Assembly: GCA_008828725.1 (NCBI GenBank)
Contig: MEHQ01002695.1
Span: 186,001-250,000 of the forward strand
Reading direction: 5' to 3'
DNA: 64,000 nt
DNA from: Saccharina japonica
Lineage: Eukaryota > Sar > Phaeophyceae > Laminariales > Laminariaceae
Positions within the stretch are counted from its first letter, which is position 1, and each line of letters begins with the position of its first letter. A model generated the notes under the pieces. That model worked only from the letters and a program-made list of their open reading frames with translations. It searched no databases and was not told the origin of the DNA. This document shows positions 32,959 through 43,404 of the stretch, in pieces. A program made the translations under genes and the position numbers.

Positions 32959-35900
32959 TGGTTAGTTGGCATCAGCGAAAGCGGGCGGAGAGGGGAGCAT
33001 GGATGGGGCAGGGGAATCGACACAAGCGGTGGAAAACAAAACGGTGGCATGAGCAAAACATCGAGCGGCCCACACACAAAACACGATGGTTGTGCATACT
33101 CACCGGTAGCGCACACGCATCATGATCATGCACATACACGTAGATACACTCAAGCGTGACAAACACACACCAGTGATGCCATACACAACAGTGGCATACA
33201 CAATAGTGGCACGCACAGCAGCGGTGGCAAACACACACCCATAAACGAGTCGGGGCAACGATGGTTGAGACGACGCAGGTGCGACAGGCAACGGTTCGTG
33301 CTTTCCGCGCCCCCCCCCCTTCCCCCCTGGTCGGTGAAAACCCGGCATGCTCCGTCCCGGCATTGTACGTAGGGATGCGAGGGTCTATGGTCATACGACT
33401 ACGGCCATGCATGAAAATGAAGTACCCCCCCCCCCCAGCTCGCTCACTCGCATCGATGGTACCGGTATGCAATACTACCCCCTCAGGAACGAGCAGCGAC
33501 TACTGGTCAAGTTTATTCGAATGCACATGATGCTGTAAAACTACATGGGTCGGGAAGCCTGAAGAGGGCAAGCTGGCGGTCAGAGCACTGCTATACTGCT
33601 ATAAGCCTGTTTCGAGGTCACCGTTTCCCGCATCGCCTGTGCAAACCACACACTACGAAAAAAAGTGAACCTACATACCCGTCTAACACGCAAGATGACA
33701 ACACACCTCCAAAAAACGAATTTCGAAGCTGTTTTCTTCTCTCGACAAAATGGGGAAGAAGGTGCAAAACGCGGAGCGATGTGTCTATTAATACTATGGA
33801 AATATCCCCGGAAAATATCTTTCTTCCCAATGCCGCCATTTTCATTGTGTTGTGTCCCCCCCTCCCCTCTGCCTGGTTGATGAAAACCCAACGTCCCGGC
33901 ACTGTATATAGGGATGCGAGGGTCTATGGTCATACGACTACGGCCGTGCACGACATGAGTACACCCCCCTCCCCCGTCCTACAGCAGTAGTTCCGAATAA
34001 ACCGGTTTAGTAATATACTTCGTGTACCGTAAGAAATTCACCCGAGGGGGTGTAATATCCCATCACACCGTGAGGTACGGTAGTACTAGCAACCCCTTTG
34101 CGAGCGATGTGTCTACTATGGAAATATCTCCGGAAATATATATATATATATATTTCTTCCCAACGCCGCCATTTTCATTGTGTTGTGCCCCCCCCCCCCC
34201 CCCCCCCCTACAGCAGTAGTTTCGAATAAACTCGTCTATGAATACAGAGGAAATTCACCCTAGGGGGGGGGTGTTACGTTATCACCCCGTGTGGTAAGGA
34301 AGTGGTAGCAACCCCTTCGGGACTTGAGGTGGGAAAAGTAGCGGACACATATTTATACATACGTATGATTATTCCAGCGTCGACCGCACGAAGCAGCCTA
34401 TACGTAGCTCGTCGTAACTCAGATCCTGGGTCACAAAGCAGGCTCTTCTCCCTCCCCCCCTCCCTCCCTCCCTCCCTTCCTCCTTCCCCAAGTGCGAGAA
34501 CACCTTCGTAGAGGAGCTGGTAGACAGCGTCGTCGCCAGCGAAGCCCTGGGCGGCGGCGGCCATGACGGTGGCTCCGCCGGCGAGGCCGGCGCGGCAGAC
34601 ATGCTCCTAGGCAGGGGCGGAGGTGGGGGCGAAGACGGCGCCTTCGGCTTCCTGCAGGCCTTGGGGGTCCGGGAGTCAGGCACAGCTCGATCGAACGCAA
34701 CGACTGCCCGCGCCCGTGGCGGCAGTGGCGGCGGCGGCGGTGGTGGCGGCGGAAATTCTGGGGGGGCGGAGTCGGGAGAGCGTGGGGGCAGGGGTGACTT
34801 GAGGCCGGGAGCGGGAACGTTTCTGTTTGGAGGCAGGGTCGCCGCCGGCAGTGGTGGCAGCGGTGGCGGCAACGGTGGCGGGAGTAGAACGGGAAGCGAT
34901 GGAGGGGGGGGCGGTGGAAGCGGTGGAAGCGGCGGAGGAGGAGGAGGAGGGGGAGGGTTGGCTGGGTTTAGCACTCGCGTGCGCCGATATCGACAGGCGT
35001 CCAGCGGCAACAACAGTAGCAACAACGGTGACAGCAACAGCAACAGCGCCCAAGGATCGTCTCGCGGGTCGGGGGGCGCTAGTGGCGGGGGCGGGACCCG
35101 CTCTGGAGGTAGAGGCGGCGCTGCTGCTGCGGCCGCTGCTGCTGCTGCCGCCGCCGTTTCTGCTGCTGCTGCTGCTTCTGCTGCTGGCGTCGGCGGAAGA
35201 GGAGGAGGAGGAGGAGGAGGAGGAGGAGGAGGAGGAGGAGGAGGGGGTGGCGGTAGCGGGGGCGGCGCGAGGGGGGCGCGAAGAGGACCTGCGCCCGGTG
35301 CCACCCCCGCCGACGCTAACCACGCGCAGATCGCCAACAGCGTGGAGCAGCTGCTGGAGCAGCTGCTCGGGGGCGGCCTGATGCCGGGCATGACGGTGGC
35401 CGGTGCGCAAGGTCGACCCTCCGCGAGGGGCGGGGGCGGCGGCGGCGGTGGAGGTGATGGTGGGCATCGGAGAGGGGGTGGCGAAGGCCAAGCGGGAGCG
35501 GGAGGCGGAGATGGAGGGGATGATCAAGGGGCGGGGGCCGGTGGGGGCGGCGGGGCGGCTGGCGACGGCGGTGGTCTCGAGGCGGACAACCCTTTCGTTG
35601 GGTGCGTCAACTCAGTCTGAGTCTGTGTGGTTTTTTGTGCATTGTTCCCTCTTGTATATGTTCTTGTAATTGGTCTTGTCTTGTGTTAAGTCGGCTCGTT
35701 TTTGTTGTTTTTTCGTTTTTTTGTTTTTGAGGACGGTGGGATATTTTTGTGTGCGTGTGTGTTTTTGGTTCCGTCTAGAGAGCGGGTTTTGCTTTGACTT
35801 GTTTTGCCTTGCTCTTGGCTTGCTTCTTGCCTCGCCTTGCCTCTTGGCTTGCCTCTTGCCTCTTGCCTCTTGCCTTGCCTTGCCCTGCCTTGCCTTGCCT

Positions 35901-38900
35901 TGCCTTGCTTTGCCTTGCCTTGCCTTGCCTTGCCTTGCCTTGCCTTGCCTTGCCTTGCCTTGCCTTGCCTTGCCTTGCCTTGCCTTGCCTTGCCTTGCCT
36001 TGCTTTGCCTTGCCTTGCCTTGCCTTGCCTTGCCTTGCCTTGCCTTGCCTTGCCTTGCTTTGCCTTGCCTTGTCTTGTCTTGTGTTGCCTTACCTTCCTT
36101 CCTTACTTGCTTTGCCTTGGCTTGCCTTGCCTTGGCTTGCCTAGGCTCACGTTGCCTCGCCTTGCCTGGCCTTGCCTTGCCTTTCCTTGCCTTGTCTTGC
36201 TTTTCCTCGTTTTGCCTTTCCTTTCCTTCTCTCGCCTTGCCTTGCCTTGCCCTGCCTTGGCCTTGCCTTGCGCCTCGCCTTGCCTTGCCTTGCCCAGCCT
36301 TTTGCACGGGGTGGCGAAAAGTGCTTCGCGCCTCAGAGCAAAGAGAGAAAAGCGACTCCCCAGGGGTAATTTGTTTTGCGTTAGGGAGAGTTGTACCCGG
36401 TCCAAAGCCAAAACGATGGCCGTGTTAAGCAGGGCCCGCGGCTTTCGTTTTATTTATCTTTCTTCTTCATTTTTTGCGTCCCCTACTTCTGAGCCGTTCA
36501 TTGTAACCCATTTTCTGCTACAGTAACTGCACCTGCACTTCAGGGAAGAAACTGCTGTACTCACAGTTACAGTAGTTCGGGGGGGGGGGGGGGGAGTTCG
36601 CACCTCAGACAAGTAATCTATTCCCACGTCCATGATTTATATACCAATCCGCCCCGAAATATAAGCAAATTTTCTGCATTATTTTTCAATATAAATGGTG
36701 CTTATGTTTCGGGACAGAGTGGTTTCTTTCAAGGCAGATCTCTCCCCTGATCTTGGCATGAGCTATAATTTGCTCAAACATTGCCGGGTGGGAGTCATAA
36801 AATCTGTCATCATCTACTGCTGTAGCAACATGTGTTCGTGGGTTGGGCATGTACTGTGTATGCACAGGTCCTGCATAACCTCTCACGACGGCAAGTGAGG
36901 AACTAGACGATCTGTGCTAGATGATCTGTGTACGTACAGATCATCATCTCTCCGAGGTGTGTAACCTTTTGGACGAAAATGGGTTTTTGTTCATAACTCT
37001 TTTTTTTTTTTTTACTTGGAAGAAAGAACCCCACACAATTTCCCCCCAAGAAGTTATGCCCCCCCCCCCCCCCCCACGGGGGCGCGGTTGGTTCTCAAAA
37101 GGGGAAAAGTGGGGTAAAAAAACACGTCCCAGGAGAGGCGCGCGGCAGTGATTGACGAGAAGGAGTTTTCCATCGGAAAGAAGAAAATAAAAAAAAGGTT
37201 GCTGCTCAGCGGTTGTCTGTCGCGGCGGGGGTATTATCTTTTTGTTTACTCCCCCAAGGCAAGGACAGGTGTGGCGATCCGTGGGGAAACCTACCACCCG
37301 TACGTATTGGGGACGGCCCTGTGGGTGCTTTCTCGGGGTGGGTGACGCTTTCGTTTCGGTGCCCACGCAAGGTAAGGTGTATGTATATACCAGGTATATA
37401 TCAGAAAAAAAGGCCCTGAAAAAAAAACGGCCGTGCTGCGAGGAGATTCCAAGGCACTTCGTCTCATCCCACCACCACTCACCTCATACACACACTACGC
37501 CCCCTCTCGTCCCTCTCCTGCCCTCGCCCTCCCTCCCTCTCTCTCCCCCATCCCCCATTCCCCACCCCCCTGTTAAAAAAAAAAACGCCATTTTTCAGGA
37601 CCCTGCTCCAGGCGCTGGGAGGGGCGGGACCAGGACACACGGAGATTTTCATCGGCCCGAACATTCACCGCTTTCAGGGCGCGGGTGGGGGAGCCCGTGG
37701 CGACGCCGGGGCTGCAGGGGGCGGCGGCGGCGGCATCGGAGCTCTTCTCGGAGGCGCGGGGGGGCTGGGAGTCCTTCTCAGGGGTTTCGGGATGCCGGGA
37801 GGGATCGGTGGGATGGGGATGGGGCCGGGGGGCAACGTTGGCGACTACGCTTTCGGAGACCTGTCGCACCTGATCCAGCAGCTGATGGCGGCCGACACGA
37901 ACCGGGTGAGTGTTTTTTTTTTGTGTGTGTGTATGTGTGTGCATGTGCATTGTTTTATATGCGCGGTGCGAGCGGTGCAGGAGGTATACGGCCTATCTAT
38001 AGCTAGGGTGTCCAGTCAGTTTTTTCCGCGTTTTGTTGTTCGTGGCTTGTTTAATCCTGTTGGTTGTTGTATGTTTTTTGTTGGTTGTTTACACGTACAC
38101 TTTGTGTACATGAGTCTAAGGGCCGTTTTTAACGACGCGTATTTAGCAAATAAATTGCCAAATTTCCATTTTTTGGCAAGTTTTACTAGCCAAAATAGCA
38201 AAAAACTTGCCAAGTTTTTTTCCGGATATTTCCGTAGCTGTTCGTTGGCAAGTTTTTGGAAAGTCAAATTTGCTGACCAATCACGCCTACCCAAAACCAT
38301 GCAAACCACACGCCGTTGCGCTAGACGCACGAGCTGCAGCAACACAGGAAGATACCGAGGGTTAGATGGTGGTGCTGACAGCAGATTATGGTGGCTGACG
38401 GCACTGCTGAAGGGGTTGCTGGCGCGGGTGACGAACCGCATGTAGGCGTGGCACTGGTGCCGTCTGGGGCTGATGCTCAAATCAATCCGAATCAAACCGT
38501 CGCTCCAGCTTTCCCAAGACAACGAACAACGTGACTACGATCGCCCTGGAGGGCTGTCCACCTCTGGGATCTACGAGATATGCTTGGATCCGTCTCCAGG
38601 CCACCCATGCCTCGACGAGGATGTCGTCTAGCTGTCCGATCCTTGCTGTACGGGGTTTGATAAGAAAACTGAAGGCGTTACGTGGCTCAAATAGCAAGTT
38701 TCTTGCCATTTCATCGTGTTTGTCGATAGAAAGTATTTTCCAATACTTGCCAATTTGTTGTTGCCAAAATAGCAAGTTTTTTGCTATTTGCTCGTGTCGT
38801 TAAAAACGGCCCTAAAGGTATTGCAAGTTGCAAGTTTGTTTTTTTTGTTTTTTGTTAAAAGATTAAGATTACTATTGATATTTGTTTTGTAAGGGCACCG

Positions 38901-38955
38901 GTATTCACTTGTCATTTTGACCAAGTTTCCTTGGATTAGTGTTGTGTGTCCATAC

Positions 38956-38989
<34 letters not shown>

Positions 38990-41900
38990 TGCTGCTGCTG
39001 GGTTGATTTCGCTCCTTGCATGGGCTGTTTTTTTTTGTTCTGTATAGCACGGCACTAAATTTGCACCAGGCCGTTTAGTTCCACGGGGATTGTTGCAAGT
39101 CTTCATCAACTGCCTATCACATGATAACATCTGGTGGTATATACAGCAGTACCGCGTTATTTGACCGTATGCCACAATACCAACATAGGGTTAGCGTGGC
39201 GGTATAATATCTCAAGGGAGGAGGAGGAAGCCCAAGAGGAAAAAGTAGGTGCATCGCTATCGTGGCATGCGTCCAGGCACGGGTTACTTCGTTGCTCCTT
39301 CTCCTCCTCCTCCTCCTCCTCCTCCTCCTCCTCTTCCGCCTCATTCTGGCTCCTTTTTGGTTCTGCCCCCCCTCACCCCCGCCTCACCCCCGCCTCACCG
39401 CCAGCGGTTCTTACAGTAGTAGGATGCAGGTCACCCTTCATGGGACTCGCCCAACACCTCACGGAGCTTCGCGCTTTTTGGTGCTACTAGCAATGTCTGC
39501 CTGGTCGGTGAAAACTGGACATGCTCCGCCTCGGCATTGTAGGGGTGCGGGGGTCTATGGTCATACGACTACGGCCATGCATGGATATGTTGGTGAAAAC
39601 CCAACGCGCTCCGTCCCGGCATTGTAGGGATGCGAGGGTCTATGGTCATATGACTACGGCCGTGCACGACATGAGTACACCCTCCCCCTATTTATAGGTT
39701 GGGTTGGCGTCGGTTGGCAACGACGCTGTAAAACACGCCACTCGCTGCGTGAGCTAGACAACCAGGGTGCCGTTTTTTTTTGGCGGTCACCAAATGTGGC
39801 GGTCGAAGTAATTCTATGTTGTAGCGGGTTGGAAACCTTGTTCCGCCCACTTAAGTGGGAAAATGGTCTGTGGTATCACGTAGTGTTAATAGTGGTAAGG
39901 GCGTCGCGATGGCAGTAATACTATAGTTTAAACCAGTTCGGCTGTCTCCTGAGATGCCACACGAGTAAATTAAATTAATCTTCGAGTGAAGCTGTCGTCC
40001 ATATGCAATCCGCCTCAGAGGCGGTTCTTATGCAGAAGATGCAGCTCTGTACCTCATGTTCGGACGTCGCCGACTATCTCTCTCTGTCGTTCGCGGTCTT
40101 TTGGTGCTGAAGGTCGAATGCTGCAAGCTGTGTTGAGTGAAATGTTATGCGCATCATGGTGGCACCGGCATTTTAGGATGCGAGGGGTCTATGTCTATAT
40201 GACTTACGGCTCCGTGTAAACTATGTTGACACCCCCCCCCCCCCCCCCCCCTCACCCCCGCCTCAATTTTGTGTTTTTTTGTGACGGTGTCTAATTCCGT
40301 CGTTGTTTGTGCGTTTTTGCTCTTCTGCGGCATTGCTCGCGCCGCCGCCGCCGCCGCCACCGCTGTGTGCTTGCTTTTGCCCGTCTCTGTCGCGTGTTTA
40401 TTATTTCGCTGCCTACGCCGCATTTTTTCTGTTCTCATGTTTCTTGTTTGTTTTCGTTCCCTGCCTACCTGCCTACCTGCCTACGTGCCCGTCTACCTAC
40501 GCTACACTGCATGGCTGGCTCAGCACGGTCCGCCTCCGGCATCGAAAGAAGTGGTGGAGAACCTTCCAACAATCAAGATTGAAAAGGTGAGAGGGACACA
40601 TGGGCATGGATGGGCATGGGAGGTCCTCTTTTCATTTTTTCGTTTTTTTTCCTTGTGGTTTTGTCGGGTTTTTGGCGGGTTGCTTCTACTATAATAGTGG
40701 AGAGGTCAATATTGGAAGCCCGTACGCACCCCGCTAGTACGAGTAAGTTTTTTTTTGTTTTGTCTATAGGCCACAAAAACGGTATCGGTCTCTCCGCTCC
40801 TTTGTCCTTGCCTCATTACAATGCTATTGCTAGTAACGTTAACCCCACGCTATGCAGTCGTTTTTTTTCACCTACAGGCAAAAAAACTGCCTCGATCGCT
40901 CCGCTCCTTCGTGCTTGCCTCAATTTGATGCTGTCAATTGTGAACGTCACGAGTACGTACGAGCTGGTTCAGGCATATCACCCAAAATTTCGTCAGTCAC
41001 GAATGCCGCATGCAATAGCAACTCCAATGCCACATATTTGGTATCATACTGACCGCCATGAACAGTGAAAGAGGGTGACGTCGCCAGTTTTTCGTTCAAG
41101 GACCTAGAACTGGCGCTACCGCCGAAAATGTGGCCCGGCCAATCACAGGCCTTCAAAGTGGTCAACAATAGTCAGCCGTTTCCGTAGGAAAACATGTTTT
41201 CCCCCATAACAAAAAAATCTGAACGAGCCGCTTCCAGGTGGTCCAAGGCATGTTTGTACAAAGTTTCACGCAAATTTTCGAAGATCTGACTGCGTATGAT
41301 CATATTAAGTCATATTTAACGCCCAAAATCGATGTTATACTGAAACTAAGTAATTACGAGGCAACGCCTATTTTTGTACTTTTACCGCACAAAAGTCCAA
41401 ATGTCCACGCCGTTTTTTGGAGATAGACCCTGAAATTTGGTACACGTGTGTCATGCGCCCTACCCGAGCCTTTTACGAATGTTTTTGTTTTTGTTTTTTT
41501 CGCCGGAAATTTTGGATCTCTCAAGACTCAAATTTCCCGAAAAATTACAAAACAAGCAATATCTGACGGAAAAAAAAAAAAAAAAAAAACATCCGTTAAA
41601 GTCTCGGGTAGGGTGCATAAAACACGTGTGCCAAATTTCAGGGTCTATCTCCATAAAACGGCGTGGACATTCGCCACTGAATGAATTTTGGGTGATCGAT
41701 ATGCCTGAACCAGCCTGTAGTCGTTTTTATTTTTGTGGTAGTGGTTGTGATTCTGTTCGTGTTTTTGTTCGTGTTTTTTTTTTTGCCTCTGTTTTATGTT
41801 TCGCGCCGCCATTGCCCTGTCCCCGCCCCACGTTGGCCATCGCAAAAGGGCAACGCGCTGGAAGGGCAGGAGTGCGCCGTGTGCAAAGACGATTTTGAGG

Positions 41901-43399
41901 TGGAGGAGACGGCCCGAGAGCTCCCGTGCAAGCACTCCTTCCACGAGCACTGGTGAGAAATTAGCCCTCGCTTTTTTTCCAAGCGTATGGTAGTTTGTTT
42001 TTCTTTGTATTCGCAGACTGTTATTATGTGGGGTGGTTCAGGGTTAAGGTTATGTTGGACTGGCCTGGGCCGGGTTGAGTTTAGTCAAGTTGGTTTGGGC
42101 TGGTTTGGATTGTAGTGCACTTGTGCCCCGCCATGAGTCCAAAACGCTTGCCACGCCCTGTAGGTGGAAGCACGCCCCTTGAACCGTTTTTTTTTGTCCT
42201 GTTAGCAACATTTTTCTGTTTACCTCTGTTGGCCCCCGGTGTTTGTTTTTTTGTCCTCCCGTCAAATGTACGTACCTTCATTTTGTTGTTTTTCAGCTCC
42301 GGGCAGTCGATTCGAGAGTCTTTGCGGGCAAAAGCTTGAACCATACGAGTAACGACGCTGTTGCAGGCATGCGCATCCTCGACACTCTACCAAACCGGCC
42401 CCAACAACAACCCCATGGTCGCAAACCCTCTGACCCCCCCCCCCCCATGCAAGGGCCTGTGGNCGCAAAATTGGCCCAACACCTCACGGCGCTTCGCGCT
42501 TGGTGCTAGCAATGTCTGCCTGGTCGGTGAAAACCCGACATGCTCCGTCCCGGCATTGTAGGGATGCGAGGGTCTATGGTCATACGACTACGGCCATGCA
42601 TGAAAATGAACTAACCAACCCGCACAGGCAGTTCTTAGCAGGATGCAGCTCACCCTCCATGCGACTCGCCCAATACCTCATGGCGCTTCGCGCTTGGTGC
42701 AAGCAATGTCTGCCTGGTTGGTGAAAACCCAACGTGCTCCGTCCCGGCATTGTAGGGATGCAAGGGCCTGTGGTCATACGACTACGGCCGTGCACGACAT
42801 GAGTACCCCCCCCCCCCCCCTCCCATGCAAACCCCCGCCCCTAACCCCCCGCCCCGCCGCCTCCGTTGATTGTCGTTAACGCCGATGCGAAAACATTTGT
42901 TTTGCCCTTTGTTGGCAGCATTTTACCGTGGGTGGCGGAGCGCAACACGTGCCCCACGTGCAGGCACGAGCTGCCGATCGAAGACGCCAATAACAGCAGC
43001 AGCAGCGGTAGCGGCGGCGGCGATCAAGCTGGCGAGGGAGCAGCGGCCGCGGCAGATGCTGCCACGGCGGCGGCGGCGGCGGCTGCGGCTTCGTCGTCTT
43101 CTGAAGGCAACGCCCCGTTGCAGCACTCTCCGCGACGAACGCGCGCCGGAAGCGCGGGTAGAAACAGCGGCAACGGCGGTGCAGGAAGCGCCGGCGCCGG
43201 CAGCAGCAGCAGTAGCAGCAGCAGCAGCGGCAGTGCGAGAAGCGGCAGCGGCGGCGGTGGCAGCGGCAGCGCAAGTGGCAGCGCCAGCGGCAGAAGTGGA
43301 AGCGGCAGAAGCAGCAGGTCTGGCTCAGGTGGTAGCGGCGGCGGCGGCGCCGGGAGCGGTGGCGGCCAGGGAGCGGGGGCGTCGGCTGGCGCGCGATGA
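25777..43399 (+). CDS. RING-H2 E3 ubiquitin ligase, RNF115/RNF126-like (7 exons, 722 aa)
   Basis: Likely transfers ubiquitin from an E2 to substrates. In RNF126 the N-terminal zinc ribbon binds clients and ubiquitin. Exons: 25777-25829, 31753-31804, 34493-35601, 37599-37905, 40524-40586, 41849-41952, 42919-43399. Phases join exactly (2169 nt, TGA stop). The zinc ribbon is YFCHVC (Cys14, Cys17) with [12 protein letters not shown] (Cys33, Cys36). Residues about 50-400 are Gly/Ala-rich with an amphipathic [13 protein letters not shown]. Next come [23 protein letters not shown] and [15 protein letters not shown], the conserved block before the RING in this family. The RING-H2 is Cys537, Cys540, Cys555, His557, His560, Cys563, Cys574 and Cys577, with Trp567 after ILP. 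The tail (about 590-722) is Ser/Gly/Ala low complexity. It is much longer than human RNF126 (about 310 aa) because of the low-complexity expansions. It diverges from the SUN gene. Confidence 0.94.
26226..26285. repeat. Cluster of GTAC/TACC palindromic words
   Basis: Overlapping self-complementary words (GGTACTCGAGTACC, GGTACCGGTATACC, CGTACGAGTACG) fill about 60 bp of RING intron 1. Similar clusters occur near 24950, 27220, 27300 and 31550. Confidence 0.7.
26870..27010. repeat. Two short tandem repeats
   Basis: TGGTTTCCTT occurs four times at 26870-26907. Then a 30-bp unit (ACGTCGATATAAAACC plus ACGTTTGGTTTTTT) occurs twice at 26951-27010. Confidence 0.9.
28193..28208. repeat. Poly-C run (16)
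   Basis: A 16-base C homopolymer in RING intron 1, on the coding strand. Confidence 0.95.
29173..29632. repeat. 231-bp unit in tandem, two diverged copies
   Basis: Unit 1 starts GACATCGATCGAC at 29173 and unit 2 starts GACATCGATCAAC at 29404. Both contain GGCTCCGACCC, TTACAGTGCTCC and CAGGCGTCTG in the same order. The pair lies inside the 927-bp insertion. Confidence 0.8.
29858..29943. repeat. 43-bp tandem duplication
   Basis: Two copies of a unit with GTGGCTCCCGTTAAT and GGTAGATGGCTG differ at about four positions. They lie inside the 927-bp insertion. Confidence 0.9.
31753..31804 (+). CDS. RING ligase exon 2: micro-exon, second zinc-ribbon knuckle
   Basis: A 52-bp exon: acceptor GGCAACAG, then (R)[17 protein letters not shown], donor CGG|GTGAGT. 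It supplies Cys33. The following TGC of exon 3 supplies Cys36 of CLRC. An alternative acceptor three bases on (GAG|C) would drop one residue and keep the frame. Confidence 0.82.
31846..32497. repeat. 652-bp near-perfect duplication, copy 1
   Basis: Matches 33759-34410 with constant offset 1913 and one visible substitution (GATGTGGCTACT against GATGTGTCTACT). It begins 41 bp after the exon 2 donor. It contains a subfamily-b poly-C hairpin repeat (31945-32063) and two related CAGCAGTAGTTTCGAATAAAC segments after C-runs. Confidence 0.93.
32929..32957. repeat. Poly-C run (29)
   Basis: A 29-base C homopolymer in RING intron 2. Confidence 0.95.
33308..33436 (+). repeat. Poly-C-flanked hairpin repeat, truncated copy
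   Basis: Bounded by C-runs on both sides. The hairpin reads GTCGG/CCGGC, which still pairs through a G-T wobble. It carries the CATGCATG palindrome. Confidence 0.8.
33759..34410. repeat. 652-bp near-perfect duplication, copy 2
   Basis: Second copy of 31846-32497, ending 82 bp before RING exon 3. It includes the same nested poly-C hairpin repeat at 33858-33976. Confidence 0.93.
35100..35260 (+). repeat. Trinucleotide tracts coding poly-Ala and poly-Gly in RING exon 3
   Basis: GCTGCTGCTGCGGCC-type tracts give an Ala-rich stretch with a few Val/Ser. They are followed by uninterrupted GGA/GGC codons giving a long Gly run. The frame stays open, so these are in-frame expansions in the ligase rather than intron. 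Confidence 0.85.
35780..36300. repeat. CCTTG pentanucleotide array in RING intron 3
   Basis: Near-perfect (CCTTG)n from about 35876 to 36070, with degenerate flanks to about 36300. It is open in several frames as LPCLA repeats because the unit lacks stop codons; this is not protein. It starts about 180 bp after the exon 3 donor. Confidence 0.95.
38120..38812. mobile_element. Tourist-like (PIF/Harbinger) MITE, 693 bp
   Basis: The ends are inverted copies GGGCCGTTTTTAACGAC(G/A)CG, flanked by TAA at 38117-38119 and 38813-38815. A TAA/TTA target duplication and a GGGCC terminus are hallmarks of PIF/Harbinger elements. Subterminal words TTGGCAAG, AGCAAAAAACTTGC and AAATAGCAAGTTT recur in both orientations. 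No transposase was recognised. It lies in RING intron 4. Confidence 0.85.
39423..39690 (+). repeat. Poly-C hairpin repeats, two copies head to tail
   Basis: A nearly full-length copy with CATGCATG (39423-39587) is followed directly by a subfamily-b copy starting at TTGGTGAAAACCCAA and ending CGTGCACGACATGAGTACACC (39588-39690). Both are in sense with the RING gene. Confidence 0.8.
40130..40252 (+). repeat. Diverged poly-C hairpin repeat
   Basis: Retains GGATGCGAGGGGTCTATG and a long 3' C-run, but the hairpin region is lost and ACTACGGCC is altered to ACTTACGGCTCC. It is an old copy. Confidence 0.6.
40973..41714. mobile_element. Foldback element with nested inverted repeats
   Basis: The outer ends share GCTGGTTCAGGCATATC and CACCCAAAATT in inverted orientation (40973-41010 and 41670-41714). 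A second, longer inverted pair of about 75 bp (41403-41478 and 41592-41672, with CACGCCGTTTT, GGAGATAGACCCTGAAATTT and ACACGTGT) folds around an A-rich loop. There is no transposase. It lies across RING intron 5. Confidence 0.75.
41849..43399 (+). CDS. RING ligase exons 6-7: RING-H2 finger and tail
   Basis: Exon 6 (41849-41952) carries [13 protein letters not shown] and PCKHSFHEH and ends in TG. Exon 7 (42919-43399) starts with the C that completes Cys563, then [19 protein letters not shown]. The finger is therefore split by a 966-bp intron through a zinc-ligand codon. The unspliced frame would read Trp there, which is an artefact. Confidence 0.93.
42471..42612 (+). repeat. Poly-C hairpin repeat, subfamily a
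   Basis: Includes CCTCACGGCGCTTCGCGCTT, the hairpin GTCGG-TGAAAAC-CCGAC (42523-42539) and CATGCATGAAAATGAA. It starts next to the N at 42463, which lies between pieces of this same family, so the join is suspect. Confidence 0.85.
42631..42820 (+). repeat. Poly-C hairpin repeat, full-length subfamily b
   Basis: The most complete plus-strand copy. The order is GTTCTTAGCAGGATGCAGCT, CTCCATGCGACTCGCCCAA, CTCATGGCGCTTCGCGCTT, GTCTGCCTGG, hairpin GTTGG-TGAAAAC-CCAAC (42717-42733), GGCATTGTAGGGATGC, TCATACGACTACGG, CGTGCACG palindrome, GAGTA and a long C-run. No A/B boxes or coding frame were found. It lies in intron 6, about 100 bp before RING exon 7. Confidence 0.85.
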
Positions 43400-43404
43400 C
43401 CGGC

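Noticed and set aside
34369-35391. 340-codon minus-strand Pro-rich open frame
   Set aside because: It is the complement of the Gly/Ala-coding RING exon 3. GGN codons read as CCN on the other strand, giving poly-Pro without a domain.
35670-36526. Long LPCLA-repeat frames in three plus frames and KARQG repeats on minus
   Set aside because: They are translations of the CCTTG pentamer array, which lacks stop codons in all frames.
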